Notes: a model not told the origin generated them from the sequence alone. Positions 49,224 through 60,400 are shown, counted from the stretch's first letter. The stretch is 64,000 nucleotides of DNA from PNAI01 sp035574295 (GCA_035574295.1 DATLYX010000010.1:1-64000); one strand, 5' to 3'. Numbers and translations are program-made.

Positions 49224-49281
49224 AATACCGCAAACGGAATTCATACGTCCTGTTGCCGCCCAACCAATGGAGGGTCAGTCG

Positions 49282-51153
49282 ATGGCCGTCGGTCAGCAGC
49301 CCCTGACGACACTTCGCCCGCGGCCGGATAGCCCGCCGCGCGCAACCCCGAAAGCGCACATGGCTCCATCCGGACGCGAGGCCCGCGGGCTTGCCGTGGA
49401 GCCGACGGCCGCACGCGACTCCTATGCCGTGACCGCGCTTGCCGACATCACCGATCGCTCCCTGCATGCAGCGATTGCGCGCTTCACCGCAGGGCTTTCC
49501 CCGGCCTCGCTCGCCGAAGCCTATCTGGATTGGGCGACGCACCTTGCCTACGCGCCCGGAAAACGCCTACAACTCGTGGACAAAGCTGTCCGCAAAGCAA
49601 TGCGCTTTGCCAATTACGTCTCCCACTTCGTGCTCACAGGCGGCGACTGCAAAACCTGCATCGAGCCGTTGCCTTTCGACAAACGCTTCGCCGGCGAGGA
49701 ATGGCAGCAATGGCCGTACAATTTCATCCATCAGGGTTTTCTGCTCCAGCAGCAATGGTGGCACAACGCCACCACCGGCATCCGCGGCCTTTCCAAGCAG
49801 CACGAGAACATGGTCGAGTTTACCTCGCGGCAGATGCTCGACATGGTCTCGCCCTCGAATTTCGTGCTGACCAATCCGAACGTGCTGCGTCGAACGATCA
49901 ACACCGGAGGGCTGAATCTGCTGCAAGGATTCCAGCACCTGATGGAGGACTGGGAGCGTGCCATCAGCGGCAAGCCGCCGGTAGGAAGCGAGGAATTTGT
50001 CGTCGGCCGCAATATCGCCGTGACCCCCGGCAAGGTGGTCTATCGTAACCGTCTGATCGAGCTGATCAAATACGAGCCGACGACCGACAAGGTCCGGCCC
50101 GAGCCGGTGCTCATCATCCCGGCCTGGATCATGAAGTACTACATTCTCGATTTGTCGCCGCAGAACTCGCTGGCCAAATATCTCGTCGACAACGGGTTCA
50201 CCGTTTTCATGATCTCGTGGAAGAATCCGGGCCCGGACGACCGCGATCTCGGCATGGACGATTACCGCACGCTCGGCGCCATGGCGGCACTTGCGGCGAT
50301 CAACAGCATCGTGCCGAACCGGAAAGTGCACGCCGTCGGCTATTGCCTCGGCGGCACGCTGCTCGCCATCGCAGCGGCCGCCATGGCGCGGGACGGCGAC
50401 GACCGGCTGCAATCGGCGACCCTGCTCGCCGCCCAGACCGATTTCACCGAAGCGGGCGAGTTGATGCTCTTCATCAACGAGAGCCAGCTTGCGTTCCTCG
50501 AAGACATGATGTGGGAGCAGGGCTTCCTCGACGGCCGGCAGATGGCCGGCGCGTTTCACATGCTGCGTTCCAACGATCTGGTCTGGTCGCGCATGGTGCG
50601 CGAATATCTGATGGGCGAACGCCAAAAGATGACCGACCTCATGGTGTGGAACGCCGACGCCACGCGTATGCCCTATCGCATGCACTCCGAATATCTGCGC
50701 CGGCTGTTTCTCAACAACGATCTTGCCGAAGGCCGCTACATGGTCGACGGCCGGCCCATCGCGTTGGCCGACATACGCGTGCCCATATTCGCCGTCGGCA
50801 CGGAGCGCGATCACGTGGCCCCCTGGCGCTCGACCTACAAGATCAATCTGCTCACCGACACGGAGGTGACGTATCTGCTCACCACCGGCGGGCACAATGC
50901 GGGCATCGTCTCGGAACCCGGCCACGCCGGCCGCAGTTTTCGGATGACGACCAAGGCGGCGGACGACTACTACATCGACCCGGAGGCGTTTTTGGCGAGC
51001 GCGCCTCAGAAACCCGGATCATGGTGGCCGGAATGGGTGGCGTGGCTCGCCGCACGCTCCGGCGAGCCACAGTCCCCGAACACGCTTGTCGTCGACCATG
51101 TCGATTACCGCCCGCTCTGCAACGCGCCGGGAATCTACGTGCTGGAAGATTGA
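49282..51153 (+). CDS. phaC: Polyhydroxyalkanoate synthase (class I PhaC)
   Basis: A 623-residue polyester synthase that polymerises hydroxyacyl-CoA. The lipase-like box VGYCLGGTLL carries the catalytic cysteine (about residue 355), the Asp is in VGTERDHVAPW and the His in TTGGHNAGI. The N-terminal PhaC domain (about 90-200) includes LLQQQWWHNAT. ATG 49282 is preferred: GGAGGG lies 6 bases upstream, inside an in-frame alternative beginning at 49267. The position inside a FixK regulon suggests that PHA acts as an electron sink when respiration slows. The phasin and an acyl-CoA synthetase gene follow. Confidence 0.93.
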   Translation: MAVGQQPLTTLRPRPDSPPRATPKAHMAPSGREARGLAVEPTAARDSYAVTALADITDRSLHAAIARFTAGLSPASLAEAYLDWATHLAYAPGKRLQLVDKAVRKAMRFANYVSHFVLTGGDCKTCIEPLPFDKRFAGEEWQQWPYNFIHQGFLLQQQWWHNATTGIRGLSKQHENMVEFTSRQMLDMVSPSNFVLTNPNVLRRTINTGGLNLLQGFQHLMEDWERAISGKPPVGSEEFVVGRNIAVTPGKVVYRNRLIELIKYEPTTDKVRPEPVLIIPAWIMKYYILDLSPQNSLAKYLVDNGFTVFMISWKNPGPDDRDLGMDDYRTLGAMAALAAINSIVPNRKVHAVGYCLGGTLLAIAAAAMARDGDDRLQSATLLAAQTDFTEAGELMLFINESQLAFLEDMMWEQGFLDGRQMAGAFHMLRSNDLVWSRMVREYLMGERQKMTDLMVWNADATRMPYRMHSEYLRRLFLNNDLAEGRYMVDGRPIALADIRVPIFAVGTERDHVAPWRSTYKINLLTDTEVTYLLTTGGHNAGIVSEPGHAGRSFRMTTKAADDYYIDPEAFLASAPQKPGSWWPEWVAWLAARSGEPQSPNTLVVDHVDYRPLCNAPGIYVLED

Positions 51154-51163
51154 GGCCGGCTTC

Positions 51164-51177
51164 TTGATCCACATCAA
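51164..51177 (+). promoter_or_regulatory. FixK/FNR box upstream of the phasin gene
   Basis: TTGA-TCCACA-TCAA, 11 bases after the phaC stop. TTTAAT at 51204-51209 is a fair -10 at the right spacing. Confidence 0.7.
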
Positions 51178-51310
51178 GGTTCGGACTCTGTGGCTCAAAC
51201 ATGTTTAATTCTGCCGCAATAGCGTGGTGAAGTCGTGCTGCACGGTCAGCATCGGGGCCTCGGGGCAAAGAGCCATTGCGGAAAAATTTCACGCCGACAC
51301 GGAGGATACC

Positions 51311-51670
51311 ATGACACAATCGTCCAGCGAGCATGCCGGCAGAGGCAAATCCAGGCCGGCCGGCTTTCACCCAGCCCCCTTCGTCGATTCGATGCTCGAC
51401 CTGCAGCGGCAGGCGTTGGAATATGCCGCTGAGCTGAATCAGGTCTGGACGGCGCGCGCACAATCGGAATCGAAACTGGTAACGGATCTGATGACCAGGC
51501 TCGCGGGCGCGCGTTCGATTCCTGATGCCGCGTCCGCCTGGCAGGAATGCCTGCAGCGGCAAATCCAGCTCAACGCCGAAGACACCCGGCGTCTGCTCGA
51601 GCAGAACCAGCGATTCATGCGCATGAGCGCCGAGGTGTTTACGAATGGCGGTGCCGCCGTCTCGACTTAA
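51311..51670 (+). CDS. Phasin family protein
   Basis: A 119-residue helical protein starting MTQSSSEHAGRGKSRPAG, with an amphipathic region reading PFVDSMLDLQRQALEYAAELNQVW and QIQLNAEDTRRLLEQNQRFMRM. Charge, length and helix pattern fit small phasins that coat PHA granules. Position directly after phaC and a FixK box supports this. ATG 51311 follows GGAGG; an in-frame upstream start lacks a Shine-Dalgarno. Confidence 0.75.
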   Translation: MTQSSSEHAGRGKSRPAGFHPAPFVDSMLDLQRQALEYAAELNQVWTARAQSESKLVTDLMTRLAGARSIPDAASAWQECLQRQIQLNAEDTRRLLEQNQRFMRMSAEVFTNGGAAVST

Positions 51671-51751
51671 GTGCGGAGGTCCGCCGCCCGCTTGCCCGGC
51701 ATCCGGTCGCCGACAAGATTGCGGCTGACACAATCCGTCGGCTGACCGTAC

Positions 51752-54442
51752 ATGTCCACCTATCGCCTCGAAAAGCTGCTGTCTCCCTCCTCGGTTGCAA
51801 TCATCGGGGCGAGCCCAAAAGAGACCTCCGTCGGCCGCAAGGTGCTGCGCAATCTGCGCGACGGAGGTTTTCCCGGCGAAATTCACCTCGTCAATCCTCG
51901 CTATGGCGAAATCGATGGCCGGCGCACCGTCCCTTCGCTCCGTGATTTGCCGCAGGCGCCCGACGTTATCGTTGTCACCACGCCGCCCGAGACAGTTCCC
52001 GCGATCGTCTCGGCTGCGGGCGAAAAGGGGGTAGCCACAGCGATCATCATCACGGCGGGCCTCGGGCGCGGCCCCGGCTCTCTGGCCGAGACTTGCGAGC
52101 AGGCGGCGCGGGCGACGGGCTTGCGGCTCGTCGGTCCGAACTGCCTTGGGGTGGTCGCGCCGCGCGCCCAATTCAACGCCACCTTTGCCGCCCGCATGCC
52201 GCTGCCCGGCGACCTAGCGTTGATCTCGCAATCGGGCGCCATCGCCGCCGGGATGATCGAATGGTCGGTCAGCCGCGCCGTGGGGTTTTCCGGCATCGTC
52301 TCCATCGGCGACCAGCTCGACGTCGATCTTGGCGATCTGCTCGACTTTTTTGCCGTCGATCGCTCCACCCGCGCGATCCTGCTCTATATCGAGTCCGTAA
52401 AAGAGGCGCGCAAATTCTTGTCCGCCGCCCGATCGGCGTCGCGCACCAAGCCGGTGGTGGTGGTCAAGGCGGGCCGCCATGCCCAGGCTGCCCAGGCTGC
52501 CGCGACCCATACCGGCGCGCTCGCCGGCTCCGACGCGGTGTACGAGGCCGCGTTCCGTCGCGCCGGCCTGCTGCGCGTGTTCGATCTCGGCGAATTGTTC
52601 GATGCCGCTGAGACCCTGGGGCGGGTGAAGGTGGTTGGCGGCAAAAGGCTCGCCATCCTGACCAACGGCGGCGGCATCGGAGTTTTGGCGGTCGATCGAC
52701 TTGCCGATCTGGGCGGCGCGGTCGCTGAGATTTCCCCCGATACGCGGGCGCGGCTCGATGCCGTGCTGCCGCCCACGTGGTCGAAATCCAATCCGATCGA
52801 CATCATCGGCGATGCCGACGATGCGCGCTACGTGGCCGCGCTCGAAGCCCTGCTTGCCGACCCGGCAAACGATGCCGTCCTGGTGATGAATGTGCAGACC
52901 GCGCTCGCCCCTGCAGTGGATATTGCAAGGGCCGTCGCTCGCGTCGCGGAACGCGCGCGCACGCAAACCGCGCCAAAACCGGTGTTTGCGGTCTGGGTCG
53001 GCGCCGACGGCACCGTAGCGGAGGCTTTCAGTCGCGCTGGCGTTCCCCATTATGCGACGGAAACCGAGGCGGTGCGGGGCTTCATGCACCTGGTCAGGTA
53101 CCGGGAAGCGACCGAGGCTCTGCTGAAGACGCCGCCGAGCCTGCCCGAGCATTTCGTGCCGGATGTGGCCAAGGCGCGACGCATCGTTGAAGCGGTTCTG
53201 GTCGACGGCCGCGTCTGGCTCGATCCGCTCGAAGCGGTCGAGTTGTTCGCGGCCTATGCGATACCGATCGTCCCGACCCTGCTCGCCCGCACACCCGACG
53301 AGGCGGAAGCAAAGGCAGCGGAATTTCTGACCGCAGGCCATGCCGTCGCCGTCAAAATCGTCTCGCGCGATATCGTCCACAAATCGGATGTCGGCGGCGT
53401 TCGCTTGAACCTCACGAGCGGCCCGGCCGTGCGCAAAGCGGCGGAAGAGGTGATCGCCGCCGCGAAGCTGAAGCGGCCGCAGGCCCGCATCGCCGGCGTC
53501 ACAGTGCAGCCGATGATCCTGCGCCCGAAGGCGCGCGAGTTGATCGCCGGCATCGCCGACGATGCGACGTTCGGGCCCGTGATCATGTTCGGTCATGGCG
53601 GGACCGCGGTCGAAGTGATCGACGACAAGGCGCTCGCGCTGCCGCCGCTCGACCTCAAGCTCGCGCGCGATCTTATCGACGGCACCCGCGTGTCGCGTCT
53701 GCTGCGCGCCTATCGCAACGTGCCTGAGGTCAAGATCGACGACATTGCCCTCGTTCTCGTCAAGCTGGCGCAGCTCGTCGCCGACCTGCCGGAAATCCGC
53801 GAGCTCGACATAAATCCCTTGCTGGCGGACGAAACCGGAGTCCTCGCTCTCGATGCGCGGGTCGCGGTTGCCGTTGCGGCGCCGAAATTCAAGGGCGGCG
53901 GGCATCCGCACCTGGCCATTCGCCCATACCCGCGCGAGTGGGAGCGCCACATCGTGCTCGCCGACAATTGGCGCGTCTTCGTCCGGCCGGTGCGGCCGGA
54001 GGACGAAGCTCTTGTGCGCGCGTTCTTCGAAAAGGTCACTCCCGACGACCTGCGATTGCGCTTCTTCGCCCCGGTCAAGGAGCTGAGCACCGCATTCGTC
54101 GTCCGCCTCACCCAGCTCGACTACGCGCGGGCCAATGCGTTCGTGGCGATCGACGAGGCCACCGGCGAGATGATCGGCGGGGTGCGCCTGCACGCGGACG
54201 CAAACTACGAGACCGGCGAGTTTGCCATCCTGCTGCGCTCCGATCTTAAAGGGCGCGGCCTCGGCTGGAAGCTCATGCAGCACATCATCGATTATGCGCG
54301 CGCCGAGGGCCTCAGGCGCATCCAAGGCCAAATCCTGCGGGAAAACACCGTGATGATCCGCATGTGCAAGGAGCTCGGATTCGTCGTCGCAGACGATCCG
54401 GATGATCCGAACCTGTGCGTCGCCACGTTCCGCCTCTCCTGA
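51752..54442 (+). CDS. NDP-forming acetate--CoA ligase / GNAT acetyltransferase fusion
   Basis: An 896-residue fusion. An N-terminal CoA-binding Rossmann domain (IIGASPKETSVGRKVLRNL, about 1-130) is followed by the succinyl-CoA-ligase-like module (containing THTGALAGSD, whose histidine is the likely phospho-acceptor), an ATP-grasp domain (about 480-700; KIVSRDIVHKSDVGGVRL) and a C-terminal GNAT domain (about 735-896; RSDLKGRGLGWKLMQHIIDYA). This is the Pat/PatZ type, known in other bacteria to acetylate acetyl-CoA synthetase and similar targets. It lies 81 bases after phasin, probably in the same low-oxygen transcript. Confidence 0.9.
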   Translation: MSTYRLEKLLSPSSVAIIGASPKETSVGRKVLRNLRDGGFPGEIHLVNPRYGEIDGRRTVPSLRDLPQAPDVIVVTTPPETVPAIVSAAGEKGVATAIIITAGLGRGPGSLAETCEQAARATGLRLVGPNCLGVVAPRAQFNATFAARMPLPGDLALISQSGAIAAGMIEWSVSRAVGFSGIVSIGDQLDVDLGDLLDFFAVDRSTRAILLYIESVKEARKFLSAARSASRTKPVVVVKAGRHAQAAQAAATHTGALAGSDAVYEAAFRRAGLLRVFDLGELFDAAETLGRVKVVGGKRLAILTNGGGIGVLAVDRLADLGGAVAEISPDTRARLDAVLPPTWSKSNPIDIIGDADDARYVAALEALLADPANDAVLVMNVQTALAPAVDIARAVARVAERARTQTAPKPVFAVWVGADGTVAEAFSRAGVPHYATETEAVRGFMHLVRYREATEALLKTPPSLPEHFVPDVAKARRIVEAVLVDGRVWLDPLEAVELFAAYAIPIVPTLLARTPDEAEAKAAEFLTAGHAVAVKIVSRDIVHKSDVGGVRLNLTSGPAVRKAAEEVIAAAKLKRPQARIAGVTVQPMILRPKARELIAGIADDATFGPVIMFGHGGTAVEVIDDKALALPPLDLKLARDLIDGTRVSRLLRAYRNVPEVKIDDIALVLVKLAQLVADLPEIRELDINPLLADETGVLALDARVAVAVAAPKFKGGGHPHLAIRPYPREWERHIVLADNWRVFVRPVRPEDEALVRAFFEKVTPDDLRLRFFAPVKELSTAFVVRLTQLDYARANAFVAIDEATGEMIGGVRLHADANYETGEFAILLRSDLKGRGLGWKLMQHIIDYARAEGLRRIQGQILRENTVMIRMCKELGFVVADDPDDPNLCVATFRLS

Positions 54443-54626
54443 ACCAGGACCGCATCTGACAACTGGGATAGCGGCCGGCGCGGCCACATGCCGCGATCCA
54501 ATGGAGGTTGCCGTCCCGTCGCACCCAAGGCTTCCGGCAATGAGCCTGGCAGTGAACAAAGCGTAAATCGTCGGAAATCTGGCTGAACGCGACCCTGCGC
54601 GCCATTGCCAAAATCGGCAACATCAT

Positions 54627-54640
54627 TTGACGTACGTCAA
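54627..54640 (+). promoter_or_regulatory. FixK/FNR box for the nar operon
   Basis: TTGA-CGTACG-TCAA, a fully symmetric 14-bp palindrome 77 bases before narK. TATCGAT at 54662-54668 is a good -10 at class II spacing. Confidence 0.8.
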
Positions 54641-54716
54641 GACATCCCGCAGTTGGCCGGGTATCGATGATCCCGCTACTCGGCTACCTATCTTGCAGCA
54701 AAGGGCGAGGATCGTC

Positions 54717-57485
54717 ATGCCAGTGCAACCCGTCGATGAAGGACAAGCGCGCGCGCTTTGGCTTTCAACGATCGCATTCACGGTTTGCTTTGCAGTTTGG
54801 ACCATATTTGCGATCATCGGCGTGCAGATTAAGCAGGAGCTCGGTCTGAACGAGACCGAGTTTGGGTTGCTTGTCGGCACCCCGATTCTGACCGGCTCCC
54901 TGATTCGCCTTGCGCTCGGCATCTGGACCGACCAATACGGCGGTCGGCTCGTCTATACGCTGGTGATGCTGTCGTCGGCGGTGGCGACCTTCCTTTTGGC
55001 CTATGCGCAGACCTATCCCCAGATGCTGCTGGCGGCGCTTGGCGTGGGCATTTCCGGCGGCTCGTTTGCGGTCGGCATCGCCTACGTCTCACGCTGGTAT
55101 CCGGTCGAGAAACAGGGCACGGCGCTCGGTATCTTCGGCGTCGGTAATGTGGGGGCCGCGGTCACCAAATTCCTCGCCCCCTACGTGCTTGTCGCCTACG
55201 GCTGGCAGACGACGGCGCAGGTCTGGGCTGTGGCCATTGCCGTCATGGGGATCGTTTTCTGGCTCACCACCAAGGATGATCCGGTCTTGCGCGAGCGTCG
55301 CGCACGCGGCGAAAAGCCGCGCAGCACGTGGCTTGAGCTCGAGCCCCTCAAGAACATCCAGGTCTGGCGCTTCTCGCTCTACTATTTCTTCGTGTTCGGC
55401 GCGTTCGTGGCGTTGGCGCTGTGGCTGCCCCGCTACCTCATCGGCGTTTACAACGTCGACATCAAGACCGCCGGCCTGATCGGCGCCCTCTACTCGGTCC
55501 CCGCCAGCATCTTTCGCGCCTACGGCGGTCACCTCTCCGACCGCTACGGCGCGCGCCGGGTGATGTACTGGACGTTCCTGGTATCCGTTGCCTGCACCTT
55601 TGTCCTGTCCTATCCGCCGACCGACTACGTGGTGCGGGGCATACACGGCCCGATCACGTTTCACTTTGAAGTGACGCTTCCGGCGTTCATTGTCATCGTC
55701 TTCGTGCTCGGCTTTTTCATGAGCCTTGGCAAGGCCGCGGTCTACAAGCACATCCCGGTCTATTACCCCAACAACGTCGGGGCCGTCGGCGGTCTTGTCG
55801 GCATGATCGGCGGCCTGGGCGGCTTTGTGCTGCCGATCGTTTTCGGTCTGTTGCTCGATCTCACCGGCCTGTGGACCAGCAGCTTCATGCTCTTGTTCGT
55901 GCTCGTGACCACCGCGCTCCTCTGGATGCATATCGCCATTCGCCAGATGGAGCGCGAGGTTGCCGAACCCGAGCTTCGCAAGCTGCCGCAACTGCCCGAG
56001 ATGCAGCCGATCCACGAGCCCAAGCACGTCGGCGTGCTGGGACCGCATTTGATCGAGGACTGGCGCCCCGAGGATCCGGTCTTGTGGAAGGAGCGAGGTC
56101 GCGCCATCGCGCGTCGGAACCTTTGGATCTCGATCCCGGCGTTGCTGCTGTCCTTCGCCGTGTGGATGGTGTGGTCGGTGGTGGTGGCCAAGCTGCCGGC
56201 GGTCGGTTTCAAATTCACCACTGACCAATTGTTCTGGCTCGCGGCGCTGCCCGGGCTCTCCGGCGCAACCTTGCGGATCTTTTATTCCTTCATGCCGGCC
56301 ATTTTCGGCGGGCGGCTCTGGACCACGGTCTCGACCTGGTCGCTGATGATTCCCGCAGTCGGGATCGGGCTAGCAGTGCAAAATCCCGATACGCCCTATT
56401 TCATCTTCCTCGGGCTCGCGCTGCTTTGCGGCTTCGGCGGCGGCAATTTCGCTTCCTCGATGGCCAACATCAGTTTCTTCTTTCCCAAGGCGGAGAAGGG
56501 CCACGCGCTGGCGCTCAACGCCGGCTTCGGCAACCTCGGCGTAAGCGTGGTGCAGTTCGTCATCCCGCTGGTGATCACGGTCGGCATCTTCGGCTGGCTC
56601 GGCGGCGAGCCGCAGGTCGCCGTCGAAGACGGTCGGACGACACGGCTCTGGCTGCAGAACGCCGGCTACATCTGGGTTCCGTTCATTGCCGCGGCGGCTT
56701 TTGCCGCCTGGTTCGGCATGAACGACATCGCCACGATGAAGGCCTCGTTCTCCGAACAGGCGGTGATCTTCCGCCGCAAGCATAACTGGATCATGTGCTG
56801 GCTCTATATCGGCACTTTCGGCTCTTTCATCGGCTATTCCGCCGGTTTCCCGCTGCTCATGAAGACGCAGTTTCCGCACATCGATGCTCTGGCCCTCGCC
56901 TTCCTCGGGCCCCTGGTCGGATCGCTGTCTCGGGTGATGAGCGGGTGGATGGCCGACAAGTATGGCGGCGGACGCATCACGTTCTGGGTGTTCGTCACGT
57001 TGGCAATCGGCGTGCTCGGCGTGCTGTATTTCATCGCGGTGAAAGATCACGCCTGGGCGTTCTGGGGGTTCTTCGCGATGTTCATGCTGCTGTTCATCGC
57101 CACCGGCGTCGGCAATGCATCGACGTTCCAGATGATCCCCGTGATCATGCGCAAGGAGATCGCCCGCCTCGAACCGCACCTGTCCCCGGCCGACAGCCTG
57201 CGCCAAGCCGACAAGGAAGCCGCGGCCATCATCGGCTTTTCCTCCGCGATCGGCGCCTACGGCGGCTTCTTCATTCCGAAGAGCTACGGCACTTCGATCG
57301 CGATGACGGGAGGCGTGGAAGGGGCGCTCTACACGTTCCTGGCCTTCTATGTGAGCTGCCTCTTGCTCACCTGGTACTACTACACCCGCCGTGGCGGCCT
57401 GCTCTATGATATCGAGCGTCGTCCGCCCTCGGCACCCACATCGCCCATTCCGGCGGCTTGGCCGGCCAATCTGAGGGGGCACTGA
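54717..57485 (+). CDS. narK: Fused nitrate/nitrite transporter (NarK1-NarK2)
   Basis: A 922-residue protein made of two complete major-facilitator domains. Domain 1 (about 1-430) has the nitrate-porter signature FGVGNVGAAVTKF; domain 2 (about 460-900) has the second signature NAGFGNLGVSVVQF. The linker EDPVLWKERGRAIARRNLW joins them. In Paracoccus and relatives such fusions combine a nitrate/proton symporter with a nitrate/nitrite antiporter. ATG 54717 is chosen because upstream in-frame codons overlap the promoter and FixK box. It is the first gene of narKGHJI, and its stop overlaps narG (TGATG). Confidence 0.93.
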   Translation: MPVQPVDEGQARALWLSTIAFTVCFAVWTIFAIIGVQIKQELGLNETEFGLLVGTPILTGSLIRLALGIWTDQYGGRLVYTLVMLSSAVATFLLAYAQTYPQMLLAALGVGISGGSFAVGIAYVSRWYPVEKQGTALGIFGVGNVGAAVTKFLAPYVLVAYGWQTTAQVWAVAIAVMGIVFWLTTKDDPVLRERRARGEKPRSTWLELEPLKNIQVWRFSLYYFFVFGAFVALALWLPRYLIGVYNVDIKTAGLIGALYSVPASIFRAYGGHLSDRYGARRVMYWTFLVSVACTFVLSYPPTDYVVRGIHGPITFHFEVTLPAFIVIVFVLGFFMSLGKAAVYKHIPVYYPNNVGAVGGLVGMIGGLGGFVLPIVFGLLLDLTGLWTSSFMLLFVLVTTALLWMHIAIRQMEREVAEPELRKLPQLPEMQPIHEPKHVGVLGPHLIEDWRPEDPVLWKERGRAIARRNLWISIPALLLSFAVWMVWSVVVAKLPAVGFKFTTDQLFWLAALPGLSGATLRIFYSFMPAIFGGRLWTTVSTWSLMIPAVGIGLAVQNPDTPYFIFLGLALLCGFGGGNFASSMANISFFFPKAEKGHALALNAGFGNLGVSVVQFVIPLVITVGIFGWLGGEPQVAVEDGRTTRLWLQNAGYIWVPFIAAAAFAAWFGMNDIATMKASFSEQAVIFRRKHNWIMCWLYIGTFGSFIGYSAGFPLLMKTQFPHIDALALAFLGPLVGSLSRVMSGWMADKYGGGRITFWVFVTLAIGVLGVLYFIAVKDHAWAFWGFFAMFMLLFIATGVGNASTFQMIPVIMRKEIARLEPHLSPADSLRQADKEAAAIIGFSSAIGAYGGFFIPKSYGTSIAMTGGVEGALYTFLAFYVSCLLLTWYYYTRRGGLLYDIERRPPSAPTSPIPAAWPANLRGH

Positions 57486-60400
57486 TGAGTCACTTCCTCG
57501 ACCGCTTGACGTTCTTCACACGCACGGCGGAATCTTTCGCTGGCGGGCATGGCATTACGACCCGCGAGGACCGACGCTGGGAGGAGGGCTACCGCAAGCG
57601 CTGGCAGCACGACAAGATCGTGCGCTCGACCCACGGGGCCAATTGCACCGGGTCGTGCTCGTGGAAGATTTATGTGAAGGGCGGCATCGTCACCTGGGAG
57701 ACTCAGCAGACCGACTATCCCCGCACCCGTCCCGAGCTTCCCAACCACGAGCCGCGCGGCTGCTCCCGCGGCGCAAGCTATTCCTGGTATCTGTATTCCG
57801 GCAACCGGGTGAAATATCCGCTGGTGCGCTCGCGGCTCTTGAAGCTCTGGCGCGAGGCGCGCGCCCTGCGGACGCCGGTTGCCGCCTGGGCCTCCATCGT
57901 CGAAGACCCGAAGAAGCGCGAGGCTTATACCAGCAAGCGCGGCCTCGGCGGCTTTGTGCGCGCCACCTGGGACGAAGTCAGCGAAATCATCGCCGCCGCC
58001 AACGCCTACACCATCAAGCGATACGGCCCCGACCGCGTAATCGGCTTCTCGCCCATTCCGGCCATGTCCATGGTCTCGTATGCCGCCGGCTCGCGCTATC
58101 TTTCGCTGCTCGGCGGCGTCTGCATGTCGTTCTACGACTGGTATTGCGACCTGCCGCCCTCCTCGCCACAGACCTGGGGCGAGCAGACCGACGTGCCGGA
58201 GAGCGCCGACTGGTACAATTCCAGCTTCCTCATCCTGTGGGGTTCCAACGTTCCGCAGACGCGCACGCCCGACGCGCATTTCTACACCGAAGCGCGTTAT
58301 CGCGGCGCCAAGAGCGTCGTCATCTCGCCGGACTATTCGGAAGCTTCAAAATTCGCCGATCTCTGGATTTCGGTCAAACAAGGCACCGACGCCGCGCTCG
58401 CCATGGCCATGGGTCATGTCATCCTGCGTGAATTCCATCTCGACCGTCAGGCGCCATATTTCCAGGATTACGTGCGGCAATACACCGACATGCCGATGCT
58501 CGTGCGTCTGGTGAAGCAGGGCGATCGGCTGCTCCCCGAGCGGTTGCTGCGCGCCTGCGACTTTGCCGACAATCTTGGCGAGACCAACAATCCGGAATGG
58601 AAAACGGTCGCCTATGATGCGCTGTCGAGAAGCATCGTGGTGCCGCGCGGCTCCGTCGGCTTCCGCTGGGGCGAAAAGGGCAAATGGAACCTCGAGAAGA
58701 AGGATTCGCAGGGCCGCGACATCGAGCTCAAGCTCTCCCTTGCCGACGAAAGGGACGACCTTGCCGAGGTGGCCTTCCCCTATTTCGGCAACCGCGAGCA
58801 CGACGCCTTCAAGGGCACCGACCATCCCAGCGTGCTGATGCGCAAAGTCCCGGCGAAACGCGTCGCGCTGAAAGACGGCGAGGCGCTGGTGGCCACCGTA
58901 TTCGACCTGTTCGTGGCCAATTACGGCCTCGACCGCGGCTTCGGCGGTGCGCACGTGGCCAAATCCTACGACGAGAACGTCCCCTACACGCCTGCCTGGG
59001 CGGAAGCCATCACCGGCGTGCCGCGCGACCAGATCATCACCGTGGCGCGCGAATTCGCCCTCAACGCCGAGAAGACCAAAGGCCGTTCCATGGTGATCAT
59101 CGGCGCCGCCATGAACCATTGGTACCACTCGGACATGAACTACCGCGGCGTCATCAACATGCTGGTGATGTGCGGTTGCGTCGGTCAATCGGGCGGCGGC
59201 TGGTCGCACTATGTCGGGCAGGAAAAGCTGCGTCCCCAGTCCGGATGGCTTCCACTTGCGTTTGCGCTCGACTGGGGCCGGCCGCCGCGCCAGCAGAACT
59301 CCACCTCGTTCTTCTATGCGCACACCGACCAGTGGCGCTACGAGACCATCGGCGTGGACGAGATCCTGTCCCCCACCGCGCCCCCCGGCCCCTGGGACGG
59401 CGCCCTGATCGATTACAACGTGCGCGCCGAGCGCATGGGCTGGCTCCCCTCCGCGCCGCAGCTCAAGCAGAATCCGCTCACCGTCGCCGCCCGCGCGGCC
59501 GCCGCAAAACTGGAGCCGAAGGATTACGTCGCCAAGGCGCTCAAATCCGGCGAGTTGCAGATGGCTTGCGAGGATCCGGACCATCCCGACAACTGGCCGC
59601 GCAATCTGTTCGTGTGGCGCTCCAATCTGCTCGGCTCCTCCGGCAAGGGCCACGAGTATTTCCTGAAACACTTGCTCGGCACCACGCACGGTGTGCAGGG
59701 CAAGGACCTCGGCGAGGCCGGCCGCAAGAAGCCGAAGGAAGTTGCCTGGCACGACGACGCGCCGAAGGGGAAGCTCGATCTCCTAGTGACCCTCGACTTC
59801 CGCATGTCGACCACCTGCGTCTATTCCGACATCGTGCTGCCGACCGCCACCTGGTACGAAAAGAACGACCTCAACACCTCCGACATGCATCCCTTCATCC
59901 ATCCGCTCACCGCGGCGGTGGATCCGGTGTGGGAGTGCAAGAGCGATTGGGAAATCTACAAGGCTATTGCCCGCAAATTTTCCCAAGTGGCCCCGGAGGT
60001 GCTCGGGGTCGAACAGGATGTGGTGCTGACCCCGATTCTGCACGACACGCCGGCCGAAATCGCGCAGGCCCTCGACGTCAAGGAGTGGAAAAAGGGCGAG
60101 GTCGAGCCGATCCCCGGCAAGACCATGCCGCAGGTCACCGTGATCGAGCGCGACTATCCCAATGTCTACAAACGTTTTACCGCGCTCGGGCCGCTGATGT
60201 CGAAGCTCGGCAACGGCGGCAAGGGCATGGCCTGGAACACCGAGCACGAAGTCGATCTGCTCAAGCGGCTCAACGGCGTCGTCACCGACGAGGGACCGAC
60301 CAAGGGTCTGGCGAAAATCGAGTCGGACATCGATGCGGCCGAGGTGATTCTCACGTTGGCGCCGGAAACCAACGGCGAGGTGGCGGTCAAGGCCTGGGAT

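Noticed and set aside
52214..54559. Long antisense open frame opposite the Pat-like gene (and similar ones opposite lysK, pyrD and narG)
   Set aside because: High GC makes stop codons rare in the shadow frame; the product has no recognisable motif, while the opposite strand encodes an intact protein.
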